Shown here: positions 54,642-64,000 of the stretch, piece by piece
Layout of the letters: the number at the start of each line of letters is the position of its first letter
Numbering within the stretch: position 1 is the first letter of the stretch
Assembly: GCA_963798325.1 (NCBI GenBank)
Contig: CAWCSS010000009.1
Span: forward strand, 744,001 to 808,000
From: Solirubrobacter sp963798325
GTDB lineage: Bacteria; Actinomycetota; Thermoleophilia; Solirubrobacterales; Solirubrobacteraceae
DNA: 64,000 bases
Direction of reading: 5' to 3'
Notes under the pieces: model-generated
The model's input: the letters and a program-made list of their open reading frames with translations, nothing else
The model's database searches: none
What the model was told of the DNA's origin: nothing
Translations under genes and position numbers: made by a program

Positions 54642-56269
54642 CGCGCGACGGCTCTCGGGTCGAACACGTGGATCCCGGGCCGGTCGAGCCCGCCCTCGAC
54701 GAGCAGGTGCTTCTGGATCTTCGCGCTGGACGACTTGGGCAGCTCGTCGTGGATCTCGATGTACATCGGGACCATGAACTTTGGCAGGCGGTCGACCAGC
54801 CAGGCGTGGTAGGCGGCGACGTCGAGCTCCTCGCCGGTGGTCGCCACGTCGAGCTTGACCTCGTGCTCGCCGAACTCGCCCGGGACGCCGACGGCCGCGG
54901 CCTCGGTGATCTGCGGGTGCGTCATCGCGATCGACTCGAGCTCGGCCGCGCTGATGTTCTCACCGCGGCGGCGGATGCGGTCCTGCACACGGCCGGCGTA
55001 GTGGACGAGGCCGCGCTCATCGACGAAGCCCACGTCGCCGGTGTGGAACATGAAGTTGCGGAACGCGTCGACGGTCGCCTGCGGCTCCTTGAAGTAGCCG
55101 CGCGCCATGCCGTCGGTCAGGCGCGAGCGGTAGACGAGCTGGCCGATCTGGCCGGGCGGCAGCAGCCGGTCGCGCTCGTCGACGGCGCCGTACTCCATCC
55201 AGCTGGCCGCGTGCCCGACCGTGTCGTAGGGCACGTCCGGGATCATCTCCGACTGCATCGCGTGCGGGTAGACCTCGGTCATCCCGTAGCCCTGCCACAG
55301 GATGCGCGTGTTGAACCGGCGCTCGAACTCCTTGCCGTCGGGCGGGAACGGGAGGCAGAAGAGCTTTGCGAGCTTGTGCGGCGGCGCCTGCTGCGTGGTC
55401 TTGAGCAGGATCGCCGCCAGCGGGCCGAGCAGGATCGCGAAGGTCGCGCCGCAGTCGGCGATCTCCTGCCAGAACGTCGTCGCGCTGAACTTCGGCCGCA
55501 GGTAGGCGGTGCAGCCGGCGTGCAGGGCGGAGTTGGAGACGATGTGCAGCGCGGCGACGTGGAACAGCGGCAGCGGCGTGGTCAGCACGTCGTCTTCGGA
55601 GTGGTCCTGGCCGTCGCTGACGATCGCGCTGTAGAGGTAGAGGAAGTGGTGCGGGTAGACGACGCCCTTGGCGTTGCCGGTGGTGCCGCTGGTGAACTGG
55701 ATCAGCGCCATCTGCGAGCTGTCGGGCAGCGGGTGGTCGTCGGCGCTGCGGTTCGCCACCCAGTCCGCGAACCGGATCACGCGCGCGTCGTGCACCCGCT
55801 GCGGCAGCGGGCCGTCGCCGGCGACCACCAGCAACTCGACCTGGCCGAGGCCGTCGAGCGCCTCGAGCGTCGGCAGAGCGTCCTCGCGGGCGACGAGCGC
55901 CTTGATCTCGGACTTGACGATCACCCGCTCCAGCAGCACGCCCTTGGCGTCCGCGTTGAGCGGCACGGCGACGCCACCCGCGCTCATCGCGCCGTAGAAG
56001 ACCGGGAAGAACTCGACCTGGTTGCGCATGAACAGGCCGACATGGGCGCCCGTGCCGATGTCGGTGGCGATCGCGTCGGCGACCCGGTTGACCTGGCGCT
56101 GGGCCTCGCCGAACGTCAGCGGCTCGACACCGTCGAACACCAGCCACGCCTTGTCCGGCCTCTCACGCGCCTGCATCCGCAGCACGTGCAGCATGGTGCG
56201 CTCGGGCTGCGGGAAGCGCGCCCCGAAGCGGCCGAGGTCTGGACCTTGTCCTCGAAGCAGCTCTCCCAT
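54638..56269 (-). CDS. AMP-binding acyl-CoA ligase (CaiC-like)
   Basis: 543 residues. P-loop IQFTSGTTGNAKG, GYGMTEVYP as A5, GRVQDRIRRRGENISAAELE, and terminal Lys in SSSAKIQKH. The RIRRRGENIS motif separates it from the LKVGGENV type shared by the other ligases in this window and is closer to crotonobetaine/carnitine-CoA ligase-like enzymes. First gene of the selenoprotein operon. ATG 56269 lies 18 bp from operator site 7, shared with the divergent biotin carboxylase. Confidence 0.9.
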   Translation of the reverse strand: MGELLRGQGPDLGRFGARFPQPERTMLHVLRMQARERPDKAWLVFDGVEPLTFGEAQRQVNRVADAIATDIGTGAHVGLFMRNQVEFFPVFYGAMSAGGVAVPLNADAKGVLLERVIVKSEIKALVAREDALPTLEALDGLGQVELLVVAGDGPLPQRVHDARVIRFADWVANRSADDHPLPDSSQMALIQFTSGTTGNAKGVVYPHHFLYLYSAIVSDGQDHSEDDVLTTPLPLFHVAALHIVSNSALHAGCTAYLRPKFSATTFWQEIADCGATFAILLGPLAAILLKTTQQAPPHKLAKLFCLPFPPDGKEFERRFNTRILWQGYGMTEVYPHAMQSEMIPDVPYDTVGHAASWMEYGAVDERDRLLPPGQIGQLVYRSRLTDGMARGYFKEPQATVDAFRNFMFHTGDVGFVDERGLVHYAGRVQDRIRRRGENISAAELESIAMTHPQITEAAAVGVPGEFGEHEVKLDVATTGEELDVAAYHAWLVDRLPKFMVPMYIEIHDELPKSSSAKIQKHLLVEGGLDRPGIHVFDPRAVAR

Positions 56270-56286
56270 CGTCCAAGCATACCTGA

Positions 56287-56302
56287 CCAACCAATTGTTT
56301 GG
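56287..56302. promoter_or_regulatory. Operator site 7 of the CCAAAC regulon (selenoprotein operon / biotin carboxylase)
   Basis: CCAACCAATTGTTTGG, nearly fully palindromic. Rightward, TAGCTT (56303-56308) would start transcription at about the ATG 56315. Leftward it faces the ligase start at 56269. It links the selenoprotein operon to the same regulon as the beta-oxidation genes. Confidence 0.75.
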
Positions 56303-56314
56303 TAGCTTTAGCTC

Positions 56315-57694
<1,380 letters not shown>

Positions 57695-57850
57695 GCGCCT
57701 CCTCCACGGCGGCGCGCAGCCCGTCGTCCTCGATCAGCAGCTCGATCCGGCCGCCCGTGCAGTAGTGGGCGACGACCGCGGCCTCGGCGATCGCCACCGG
57801 GTGCCCTCCGGCGACCCGGACGACGCCCTCCCCGTTGAACGCCGCGTCGA

Positions 57851-58468
57851 TCACAACAGCGCCTCCGCGAGCCGCTCCAGGCACGCGCGCCGGTCCGGGT
57901 GGCGCCCGTCGGCGACGAGGTGCAGGATCAACAGGTCGATCCCGAGCGCCTCGTAGGAACGCACCTGCGCGGCGACCTCGGGCACCGTGCCGAACAGGCC
58001 GGTCCGCACGGTGCGGGCGATCTGCTCGTCGGCTGTGCTCGAGCTGAGCGGGAACCACGCCTCGGTGTAGGAGCGGATCGATCGATCGTGCCACGCGAGC
58101 GCGTCGTCGAGATCGTCGCCGGCCCAGGTGTACTTCATCAGCGCGACCTTCCCCGTCGCCCCGGCCAGCGCGCGATCGAGTTGCTCGGGCGACAGCGTCG
58201 ACGGCAGCAGCAGGTTGCGGCCGAACCGCGCCGCGCGGGCCAGCGCCCTCTCCGCGAACCCACCCACCCAGATCGGCGCGCCGCTCGCCGCGAACACCTC
58301 CAGCGCCGCGTCCATCCGCGCGCCGCGCCGCTTCATCGACAGCCCGTAGCCCGCGTACTCCTCCGCCCGATACCCGAGCCCGACGCCGTGCTCGAAGCGC
58401 CCGCCGGACAACTCGACCAGCCGCTGCACGTCGGCGAACGCCGCACCGCCAGGAGCGGTGACCGGCAC
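57851..58468 (-). pseudogene. 5'-truncated LLM-class oxidoreductase
   Basis: 205 codons match only the C-terminal two thirds of a luciferase-like oxidoreductase: DVQRLVELSGGRFEHGVGLGYRAEEYAGYG, then PIWVGGFAERALARAARF and LLILHLVADGRHP. The first 80-90 residues, including the first barrel strands, are missing, and no frame upstream supplies them. The break is next to a short spacer with a GGGGACAGTCCC palindrome. Probably a deletion remnant. Confidence 0.7.
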
Positions 58469-58544
58469 TCACACGCGGCCCACCCTCGACCAACCGAGGA
58501 CGAGCTCGACCCGCGCTCCTCCAGAACTCGCTAAGCACCCTAAA

Positions 58545-58556
58545 GGGGACAGTCCC
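58545..58556. repeat. Short palindrome GGGGACAGTCCC at the truncation point
   Basis: Lies in the 99-bp spacer between the LLM remnant and the VOC gene, flanked by the A/T-richer taaa and taat. It is 76 bp from the remnant's first codon. It may mark the end of a former mobile or repeated sequence; nothing else in the spacer supports this. Confidence 0.35.
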
Positions 58557-58567
58557 TAATGTGGGGT

Positions 58568-59044
58568 TTAGGTTTCGGAGCCGTTCTCCCACTTGCCGTC
58601 GACGGCCTTGTAGGGGCGGGCGACCTCGACGAGCGTGCCGTGGGTGCTCTCGGGCATGACCCAGGTCCAGCGCTGCCAGGGCATCGAGGGGTCGTTGTTC
58701 TCGTCGGGCAGGGTGGCGAGGCCCTGCTCGGCGAGGGCGCGGGTGGCGGCGCCCGGGTCGTCGGTGGTGAAGCAGATGTGGTGCACGTGCTCGCCGCGCT
58801 TCTCCAGACGCCGGCCCAGCGGCGTGTCGCGCGCGGGCTCCATCAGCTGGATCTCGGCGCCGTGGTCGGAGACGAAGGTCGCCCAGCGCATCGAGTCCTC
58901 GCCGCCCTCGAACTCCTCGTAGCGGACCAGCGGCTTCTCGAGCTGGCCCGGATCGAGGGCACCGAGGATCTTGGTCCAGTCCTCGACGGCTTTGTCGAGA
59001 TCGTTGACGAGCAGGCACACGTGGGCGAAGGGTCCGCTGGGCAT
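58568..59044 (-). CDS. VOC (glyoxalase/methylmalonyl-CoA epimerase-like) protein
   Basis: 158 residues. Two beta-alpha-beta-beta-beta units: FAHVCLLVNDLDKAVEDW with the first metal His, GEHVHHICFTTDDPGAATRAL with the second, and STHGTLVEVARP with the metal Glu. The closest well-known type is methylmalonyl-CoA epimerase, which would fit an acyl-CoA carboxylase in the same regulon; lactoylglutathione lyase-like activity is the alternative. ATG 59044 lies 7 nt after TAGATT, so it is leaderless. Confidence 0.82.
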   Translation of the reverse strand: MPSGPFAHVCLLVNDLDKAVEDWTKILGALDPGQLEKPLVRYEEFEGGEDSMRWATFVSDHGAEIQLMEPARDTPLGRRLEKRGEHVHHICFTTDDPGAATRALAEQGLATLPDENNDPSMPWQRWTWVMPESTHGTLVEVARPYKAVDGKWENGSET

Positions 59045-59052
59045 ACCCAAAA

Positions 59053-59068
59053 TCTACCAAGTGTTTGA
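59053..59068 (-). promoter_or_regulatory. Operator site 8 of the CCAAAC regulon (VOC promoter)
   Basis: On the minus strand TCAAACACTTGGTAGA, merging with the -10 TAGATT (59056-59051), seven bases before ATG 59044. The weakest match to the consensus in its core but with the complete promoter arrangement. Confidence 0.65.
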
Positions 59069-59150
59069 TCGATTGACCATGCGATCCGCAAAGCGCTCTC
59101 TGAGCCGAAGCGGACACGCACCGGCGATGCCGGTGGCGTACACCGAGCGC

Positions 59151-59894
59151 CTAGGTCCAGGAGGACACGGCGGTGGCGCCGCCGTCGACCGGATAGACCG
59201 CGCCGGTGATCCACTTGGCCTCGTCGGACGCGAGGAACACCGCGAGGTTGGCGACGTCCTCGACGGCGCCCAGGTGGCGCATCGGGACCCGCCGGCCGCG
59301 CTCGGCGAGCTCGGCCGCGCCGGCCTGCGCACTGCCCGCGCGCTCGGTGTAGACCGCCTCGACCAGCGCCGTGATCACCGTCCCGGGCGTGATCGCGTTG
59401 ACGCGCACGCCGCGCTCGGAGTAGTCGGCGGCCATCTGGCGCGCCAAGGCCACCACGCCGCCCTTGGCCGCCGAGTACGCCGCCAGGCTCCGGTAGCCGG
59501 ACACGGCGCTGATGCTCGACTGCAACAGGATCGAGCCCGATCCGCGCGCGAGCATGTCCGGCAGGACCGCACGCGCGCTCAGGAACACGCCGGTGAGGTT
59601 GACGTCCAGCACCCGCTGCCACTCGGCCAGTGGCGTCTCGTGCACCTGCCCGACGCTGGCCACGCCGGCGTTGGCGTAGAGCACGTCGATCCGGCCGTGG
59701 CGTTCGATCGCCTCCGCCACCGCGGCCTCGATCGACGCCTCGTCGCTCACGTCGGCCTGCAGGCTCGCGCCGCGCAGGTCGACACCGACGACGGTCGCGC
59801 CCTCGGCGGCGAAGCGCTCGGCCGATGCGGCACCGAGGCCGGAGGCCGCGCCGGTGATCAGCGCGACCTTGCCCGCCAGCCGGCCGTCAGCCAA
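59151..59894 (-). CDS. SDR family oxidoreductase
   Basis: 247 residues from TTG 59894 (GGTGGG seven bases upstream); GTG 59906 is an alternative. TGAASGLG near residue 15, YANAGVAS, Ser in LLQSSISAVSGY, and Tyr/Lys in YSAAK. It ends WITGAVYPVDGG. It overlaps the 3' end of the TetR gene before it by 8 bp, so regulator and dehydrogenase are co-transcribed. That makes its substrate or product a good candidate for the TetR ligand. Confidence 0.87.
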   Translation of the reverse strand: MADGRLAGKVALITGAASGLGAASAERFAAEGATVVGVDLRGASLQADVSDEASIEAAVAEAIERHGRIDVLYANAGVASVGQVHETPLAEWQRVLDVNLTGVFLSARAVLPDMLARGSGSILLQSSISAVSGYRSLAAYSAAKGGVVALARQMAADYSERGVRVNAITPGTVITALVEAVYTERAGSAQAGAAELAERGRRVPMRHLGAVEDVANLAVFLASDEAKWITGAVYPVDGGATAVSSWT

Positions 59895-60519
59895 TCGGGA
59901 GCCCACCCTGCACGCCGCGGTGAACGAACGCCGTGCACGTGTCCGCGATCGACTCCGGCGTGTCCCCCCGCCCGGGCTGGAACCAGCGGTAGGGCCAGAT
60001 GACGGTCGCGAAGACGCAGTTGGCGAGCAGGCCGGCGTCCACCGATGCGTCGGCGAGCCCCTGATCCTGGGCCTGCTTGATGAGATCACGCAGGAAGCGG
60101 TCGTGCCGGCGACGCCAGTCGATGACCGACTTGCGGCGCTCCTCGCTCAGGCGATCGAGCTCGTGGTAGTAGATCGAGATCCGCTGCAGGTCGTTGAGGT
60201 TGTGCACGACGATGCGACGCACGTAGACGCTGATGCGCTCCAAGGGGTCGATCCCCTCGATCGCCAGCACCTCTTCGAGGATCGCCTCGACCTCTTTGTG
60301 GACCTGCTCGAAGAGCCGGAAGAGCAGGTCTTCCTTGGTCTTGATGTAGTGGTAGAGGCTGCCTTTGAGGATGCCGAGCTCGTCGGCGATGTCCTGCACC
60401 GTGGCCGACGAGTAGCCGCGCTCGTAGAACACCTTGGCCGCGGCGGCCACGACCTCTTCGTCGCGCTTTCGGCGGGTGCGCGGGCGACCCGTGTTGTCAG
60501 ATGCTGTCGTACGAGTCAC
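59887..60519 (-). CDS. TetR family transcriptional regulator (paralogue 1)
   Basis: 210 residues from GTG 60519, with GAGGG nine bases upstream. Helix-turn-helix ATVQDIADELGILKGSLYHYIKTKEDLLFRLF at about residues 38-69. The ligand domain is helical with PYRWFQPGRGDTPESIADTC at the end. The recognition-helix segment GILKGSLYHY is the type found in KstR2-like regulators of acyl-CoA catabolism. Operator site 9 lies 39 bp upstream of its start, which suggests autoregulation. It is one of two paralogues in a row and the best candidate for the regulon's repressor. Confidence 0.88.
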   Translation of the reverse strand: MTRTTASDNTGRPRTRRKRDEEVVAAAAKVFYERGYSSATVQDIADELGILKGSLYHYIKTKEDLLFRLFEQVHKEVEAILEEVLAIEGIDPLERISVYVRRIVVHNLNDLQRISIYYHELDRLSEERRKSVIDWRRRHDRFLRDLIKQAQDQGLADASVDAGLLANCVFATVIWPYRWFQPGRGDTPESIADTCTAFVHRGVQGGLPIG

Positions 60520-60557
60520 GCGGCGATGCCCTCTGCGCCTGGGGAGCGGCGCCCTAG

Positions 60558-60573
60558 CCTAACGGTCGGTTGG
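60558..60573. promoter_or_regulatory. Operator site 9 of the CCAAAC regulon (TetR gene)
   Basis: CCTAACGGTCGGTTGG, between the two TetR genes and covering the stop codon of the second. Leftward, TAGGCT (60561-60556) could drive the first TetR gene. Rightward, TAGATT (60574-60579) is the better -10 but points into the antisense of TetR 2. Confidence 0.68.
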
Positions 60574-61185
60574 TAGATTACCGATCACGCCGCGCAACGC
60601 AAAGGCGGCGCACGTCGAGGCGACCTTCTCGCGCGCGTCGCGGCCCTTGCGAAACCAGCGATAGGTCCAGATGATCGTCGCGAAGATGCAGCGCGCCGCG
60701 ATCTTCGGATCCACCGTGGCGTCGGCCAGCCCCGCCGCCTGCGCGTCCTTGATGCGCGCGATCACCCACGCCTCGTGCTCACGCCGGCGGCCGACGATCT
60801 CCTTGCGACGATCCTTGGTGAGCCGCTCGAGGTCGTGGTAGTAGACCGAGACGCGCAGCAGGTTGTCGATGTTGTACTCGACCTGCCGCCGGATGTAGAC
60901 CTCGAGCTGGTCGATCGGGTTCAGGCCCTGCATCGCCGCGACCTCTTCGAGGATCAGATAGATCTCGTCGTGGGTCTCCTGCAGCAGGCGGAAGAGCAGG
61001 TCTTCCTTGGTGTCGATGTAGTGGTAGAGGCTGCCCTTGAGGATGCCGAGCTCGTCCGCCACGTCCTGCACCGACGCATCCGAGTACCCGCGCTCGTAGA
61101 AGACCCGGGCGGCCGCGTCCAATACCTCGGCGTCGCGCTTCTTGGGCGCTTTCGCAGGTGCGGCGGTCTTCGGGGTACGAGGCAT
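60559..61185 (-). CDS. TetR family transcriptional regulator (paralogue 2)
   Basis: 208 residues, very similar to the regulator at 59887, above all in the helix-turn-helix (ASVQDVADELGILKGSLYHYIDTKEDLLFRLL) and the end of the ligand domain (WTYRWFRKGRDAREKVASTCAAF). The near-identical recognition helices imply that both bind the same or very similar DNA, while the differing pocket residues allow different ligands. ATG 61185 follows the ligase stop by 13 bp, so it is probably co-transcribed with the ligase and FAD oxidoreductase upstream. Confidence 0.88.
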   Translation of the reverse strand: MPRTPKTAAPAKAPKKRDAEVLDAAARVFYERGYSDASVQDVADELGILKGSLYHYIDTKEDLLFRLLQETHDEIYLILEEVAAMQGLNPIDQLEVYIRRQVEYNIDNLLRVSVYYHDLERLTKDRRKEIVGRRREHEAWVIARIKDAQAAGLADATVDPKIAARCIFATIIWTYRWFRKGRDAREKVASTCAAFALRGVIGNLPTDR

Positions 61186-61198
61186 TTGAGTGGTCAGT

Positions 61199-62802
61199 CT
61201 AGGGACGCGGGCCGACGGTCTCGGCGGCCGTCTCGAGCTCGCGCACGAGCGCTTCGCGCAGTCGGAACTTCTGCACCTTGGTGGCCGACATCGGCCATTC
61301 GGTGACGAACCGGACGTGGCGCGGAACCTTGAACCGCGCGATCGCTCCCTGGCAGTGCGCGATCAGCTCCTCTTCGGTGGCGCTCATCCCGGCGCGCAGC
61401 TCGACGAAGGCCACCGGGATCTCGTCCAGCCGCGGATCGGGAATCCCCAGCGCCTGGGCGATCAGCACCGCCGGGTGGGTCATCAGGTGGGCCTCGATCT
61501 CGGTCGGCGAGAGGTTCTCGCCGCCGACGCGGATGATGTCCTTCAGCCGGCCGTGGTACTGCGCGCGGCCGTCGGCGGTCATCGCGCCGAGGTCGCCCGT
61601 CCGCATCCACCCGCCCTCGACCCAGGTGGCCGCGGTCTTCTCGGGATCCTTGTAGTAGCCGTCGAACAGGATCGGCCCGCGCAGCTGGATCTCGCCGCGC
61701 TCGCCCGGGCCCAGCGGCGCGTCGGTGAGCGGGTCGGCGATCCGCAGCTCCAGGCCGGCGATCGGCGGGCCAACGGTGTCCATCCGCAACTCGAGCGGGT
61801 CCGCGATGTCCGAGAACGTGCTGCAGCCGCACGACTCGGTCATCCCGAAGGTCGACACCAGCGACAGACCTGGGAGCTGCTCCTGCAGCGAGCGCAGCGT
61901 CGTCGGCGGGCCGACGACCAGCGCACGGGTCGCGCGCGTGCCCTCGAACCGCGGGTGCGTGAGCACGCCGAGCAGGATGTTGGCGTAGGCGGGAAACAGC
62001 GCGGTCGGCTCGTAGCGCGCGATCAACTCGACCGCGGAGTCGGGCTCGAAGAACGGCGCGGTGACGATCGTGATCCCGTGCGTCACGCACGCCACCGAGA
62101 CGCCCATGGCCGCGATGTGGAACATCGGGCACGGGTTCCACATCACGTCGGAGTCGCCGAGGCGCAACGCGTGCGCGACCGCGCCCGCCCAGACGCGCAC
62201 GATCGACTCGTGGGAGATGATCGCCCCGCGCGGGTCGGCGGTCGTGCCGGAGGTGTAGAGGATCATCGCCGGGTCGGCGAGGCTCACCCCGTGGCGGCGG
62301 CGCGTCACCGCCTCCACGCCCACGGTTGCCCCGAGCGCGTCGAACGCGGCGTCGCTCAACACGCCCTCGCGTTCACGCTCGCCGAGCACGACCATGTGTG
62401 GCGGCTCGCCCACGATCGAGTCCAGCAGCAGGTCCAGGTAGTTGACGTAGGCGTCGTTGGCGTCGTTGGTGATCACGCACGCCAGGTCCGCGTTGGAGAC
62501 GATGTAGCCGAGCTCGCGCGTGCGGAAGCGGGCGTTGATCGGCACGATCGCGCAGCCCGCCATCGACACGCCGAAGTACGCGGCGAGGATGTCGAACCCG
62601 TTCGGCATCAGCACGCCGACGTGCGCGCCGGGCTGCGACGCCGAGCCCGATCAGGTTGCGGGCGATGCGCTCGGCGCGGCCGGCCAGCTCGCGCCACGTG
62701 TGCGTGCCGTCGGGCAGCGCGAGGGCGAGCGTCGTCCGGCTTGCGCGCCGCCGTGCGCAGGAGCGCGTCGCCGAGCGTGATCGCCTCGGTCAGTACCGCC
62801 AT
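61199..62802 (-). CDS. AMP-binding acyl-CoA ligase, two +1 shifts near 62735 and 62645
   Basis: About 534 residues if one G is dropped near 62735 (RKPD-TLALALPDGTHTWRELAGR) and another near 62645 (LGVA-PGAHVGVLMPNG). The rest is intact: P-loop LYTSGTTADPRG, TFGMTESCG, GRLKDIIRVGGENLSPTEIE, terminal Lys in SATKVQKF. ATG 62802 overlaps the end of the FAD oxidoreductase by 13 bp. With that gene it repeats the module at 36357-39368. Left as it stands, only the last 471 residues would be called. Confidence 0.83.
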
Positions 62803-63999
62803 CCGAATCCCTCCAGCCTCCGTCCGAGGTAGTCCTCCACCACCGTGAGGCCCGCCCGCGCCGCGCGGTCGACGCCGATGCCGCGCGAGCGGAAGGTCTC
62901 GCGAGGCGAAGTACAGGCCGTCGACGTTGGGCGCGCGCCAGTGCGGGCGGAACATGCCGACCAGGCCGGGCATCTGGATGACGCCGAAGGACGGGTCGTG
63001 CACGAGGTGCCGGCGCCGCCAGTACGCGTTCTTCAGCCCCGGGAACATCGTCTTGAGATCATCTTCGAAGAGCTCGAACATGCGCTGCAGATAGCCGAGG
63101 TCCTTGGCCTTCGCCCCGGGGATGATGCCGCCCGCGACCATCAGGTTCACGCCGTCCGGCGCGGTCGTCGGGTCCATCGCGGACTGGTTGAAGGCAAAGC
63201 CGCTGAGCCGCGACTTCGGCGCGTGCAGCCAGGTCGAGATCTCCTTCGGATCAAGCGCGAACGTTTCCTCGCGCGTCGCCATGTAGAGCCCGATCCACGA
63301 GATCCGCAGGTGGTCCTGGGCGATGTGGCGGATCTGCGAGACGTACCACTCCGGCAGCGCCGACTCGGGCACCACGCGCAGCACGCTCCAGACCGGGAGC
63401 GTCGAGATCACGCAGTCGGCCTCGAGCACCTCGCCCTCGAGGAACTCGTTCGGCATCACCTTGTCGCGGCCGAGCATCACGCCCTTGACGACCCCGTCCT
63501 CGATCACCACGGTCTCGACCGGCGTGCCCAGCATGACCTCGCCGCCGTGCTCGATCACCGCGTCGTGGAGGTCTCTGAAGAGCCCGTCCCACCCCTGCGC
63601 GGGCCAGAACGAGTAGCCGGCCATGCGCGCCTCGGAGTAGTGCATCTTGCGCACGTAGAGGTTGTCGGAGGCGCTGTGGTCGTACCAGTTGTCGGTCATG
63701 CACTCCAGCACCGACAGGAACTCCCACAGGTCGATCACGCCCTGGTCGGAGGTGTGCTGGAGCATCCACTCGCGCAGCGGCCGGTCGTCCCAGGCGTCGA
63801 GCGCCTCGTACGGCGTCTCCATCAGCGCCTTGATGACCTTCTTGAGCTCGGACTTGTCGCCGCTGTAGCGATCACGGATCGAGCCCCACACGTTGCGGTC
63901 GTGGTCCCAGACGGGCATGTCGGAGGAGACGGCGCCGTGGCCGAGCGTCTTGCCGACGTGCTCGAAGACCTTGGTGATGCCCGAGCCGGAGTCCTCGAG
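62790..63999 (-). CDS. FAD-dependent oxidoreductase, 5' end outside window, one +1 shift near 62896
   Basis: The C-terminal 400 or so residues of a relative of the flavoprotein at 36357. Shared pattern: DMPVWDHDRNVWGSIRDRYSGDKSELKK, LYVRKMHYSEARMAGYSFWP and NVDGLYFAS. One extra C in TCG-C-GAG (about 62896) interrupts ETFRSRGIGVDRAARAG; dropping it gives the family end and a stop at 62790 (GRRLEGFGWRY). The FAD motif itself lies beyond the window. Followed by a ligase and TetR paralogue 2. Confidence 0.83.
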
Positions 64000-64000
64000 C

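Noticed and set aside
57851..58468. Full-length LLM gene with a frameshift or UGA near its start
   Set aside because: No upstream frame encodes the missing N-terminal barrel strands, so the 5' end is absent and not just shifted.

Overview
The window is very GC-rich (codon third positions are almost all G or C). It has GTG and TTG starts, ATGA-type gene overlaps and many promoters with almost no 5' leader. Together with large secreted proteins built from Ig-like and delta-60 repeats, this points to an Actinomycetota chromosome, probably Thermoleophilia/Solirubrobacterales. That placement is inference from gene content. No rRNA, tRNA, CRISPR array or insertion sequence was found.

Layout. 1-12.7 kb is a beta-oxidation island: SDRs, a hotdog thioesterase, an LLM flavoenzyme, 3-hydroxyacyl-CoA dehydrogenase, thiolase, two acyl-CoA dehydrogenases, two acyl-CoA ligases and two enoyl-CoA hydratases. 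12.8-30.3 kb is different. It holds a secreted alpha/beta hydrolase, a 2380-residue subtilisin with about 19 Ig-like repeats, a GlxA-type AraC regulator, a copper operon (CsoR-like operator, 46-residue methionine-ladder microprotein, secreted HLHP protein, CopA-type ATPase) and a large delta-60/Ig-like/P-domain secreted protein. 30.4-64 kb returns to acyl-CoA catabolism: six more AMP-binding ligases, two related FAD oxidoreductases each paired with a ligase, a KstD-like flavoprotein, a complete Liv-type ABC transporter, SDRs, an LLM enzyme, a PHA synthase, both halves of an acyl-CoA carboxylase, a VOC protein and three TetR regulators.

How it works together. At nine places a 16-bp inverted-repeat element (consensus CCAAACGGTYGGTTGG) sits in a promoter, often directly before a TAGATT-like -10 and a leaderless start. 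This would tie the thiolase, ligase, FAD, Liv, SDR, PHA, carboxylase and VOC units into one regulon. The paired TetR genes at 59.9-61.2 kb are the obvious candidate regulators. The likely role is uptake and CoA-dependent breakdown of hydrophobic carboxylic acids (steroid, terpenoid or aromatic type); the substrate cannot be read from the sequence.

Most notable find. The last gene of a four-gene operon (56269 down to 52203) has an in-frame UGA at 52445-52443, in the context GLGD-U-GACS. A GU-containing hairpin follows 14-28 nt later. This is a UGSC-family selenoprotein that ordinary gene calling would cut into two fragments.

Data quality. Nine genes carry ten single-base disruptions, and every one needs the removal of one base to restore the protein. 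This looks more like systematic sequence error than decay. These genes are given with their full span and the shift position.
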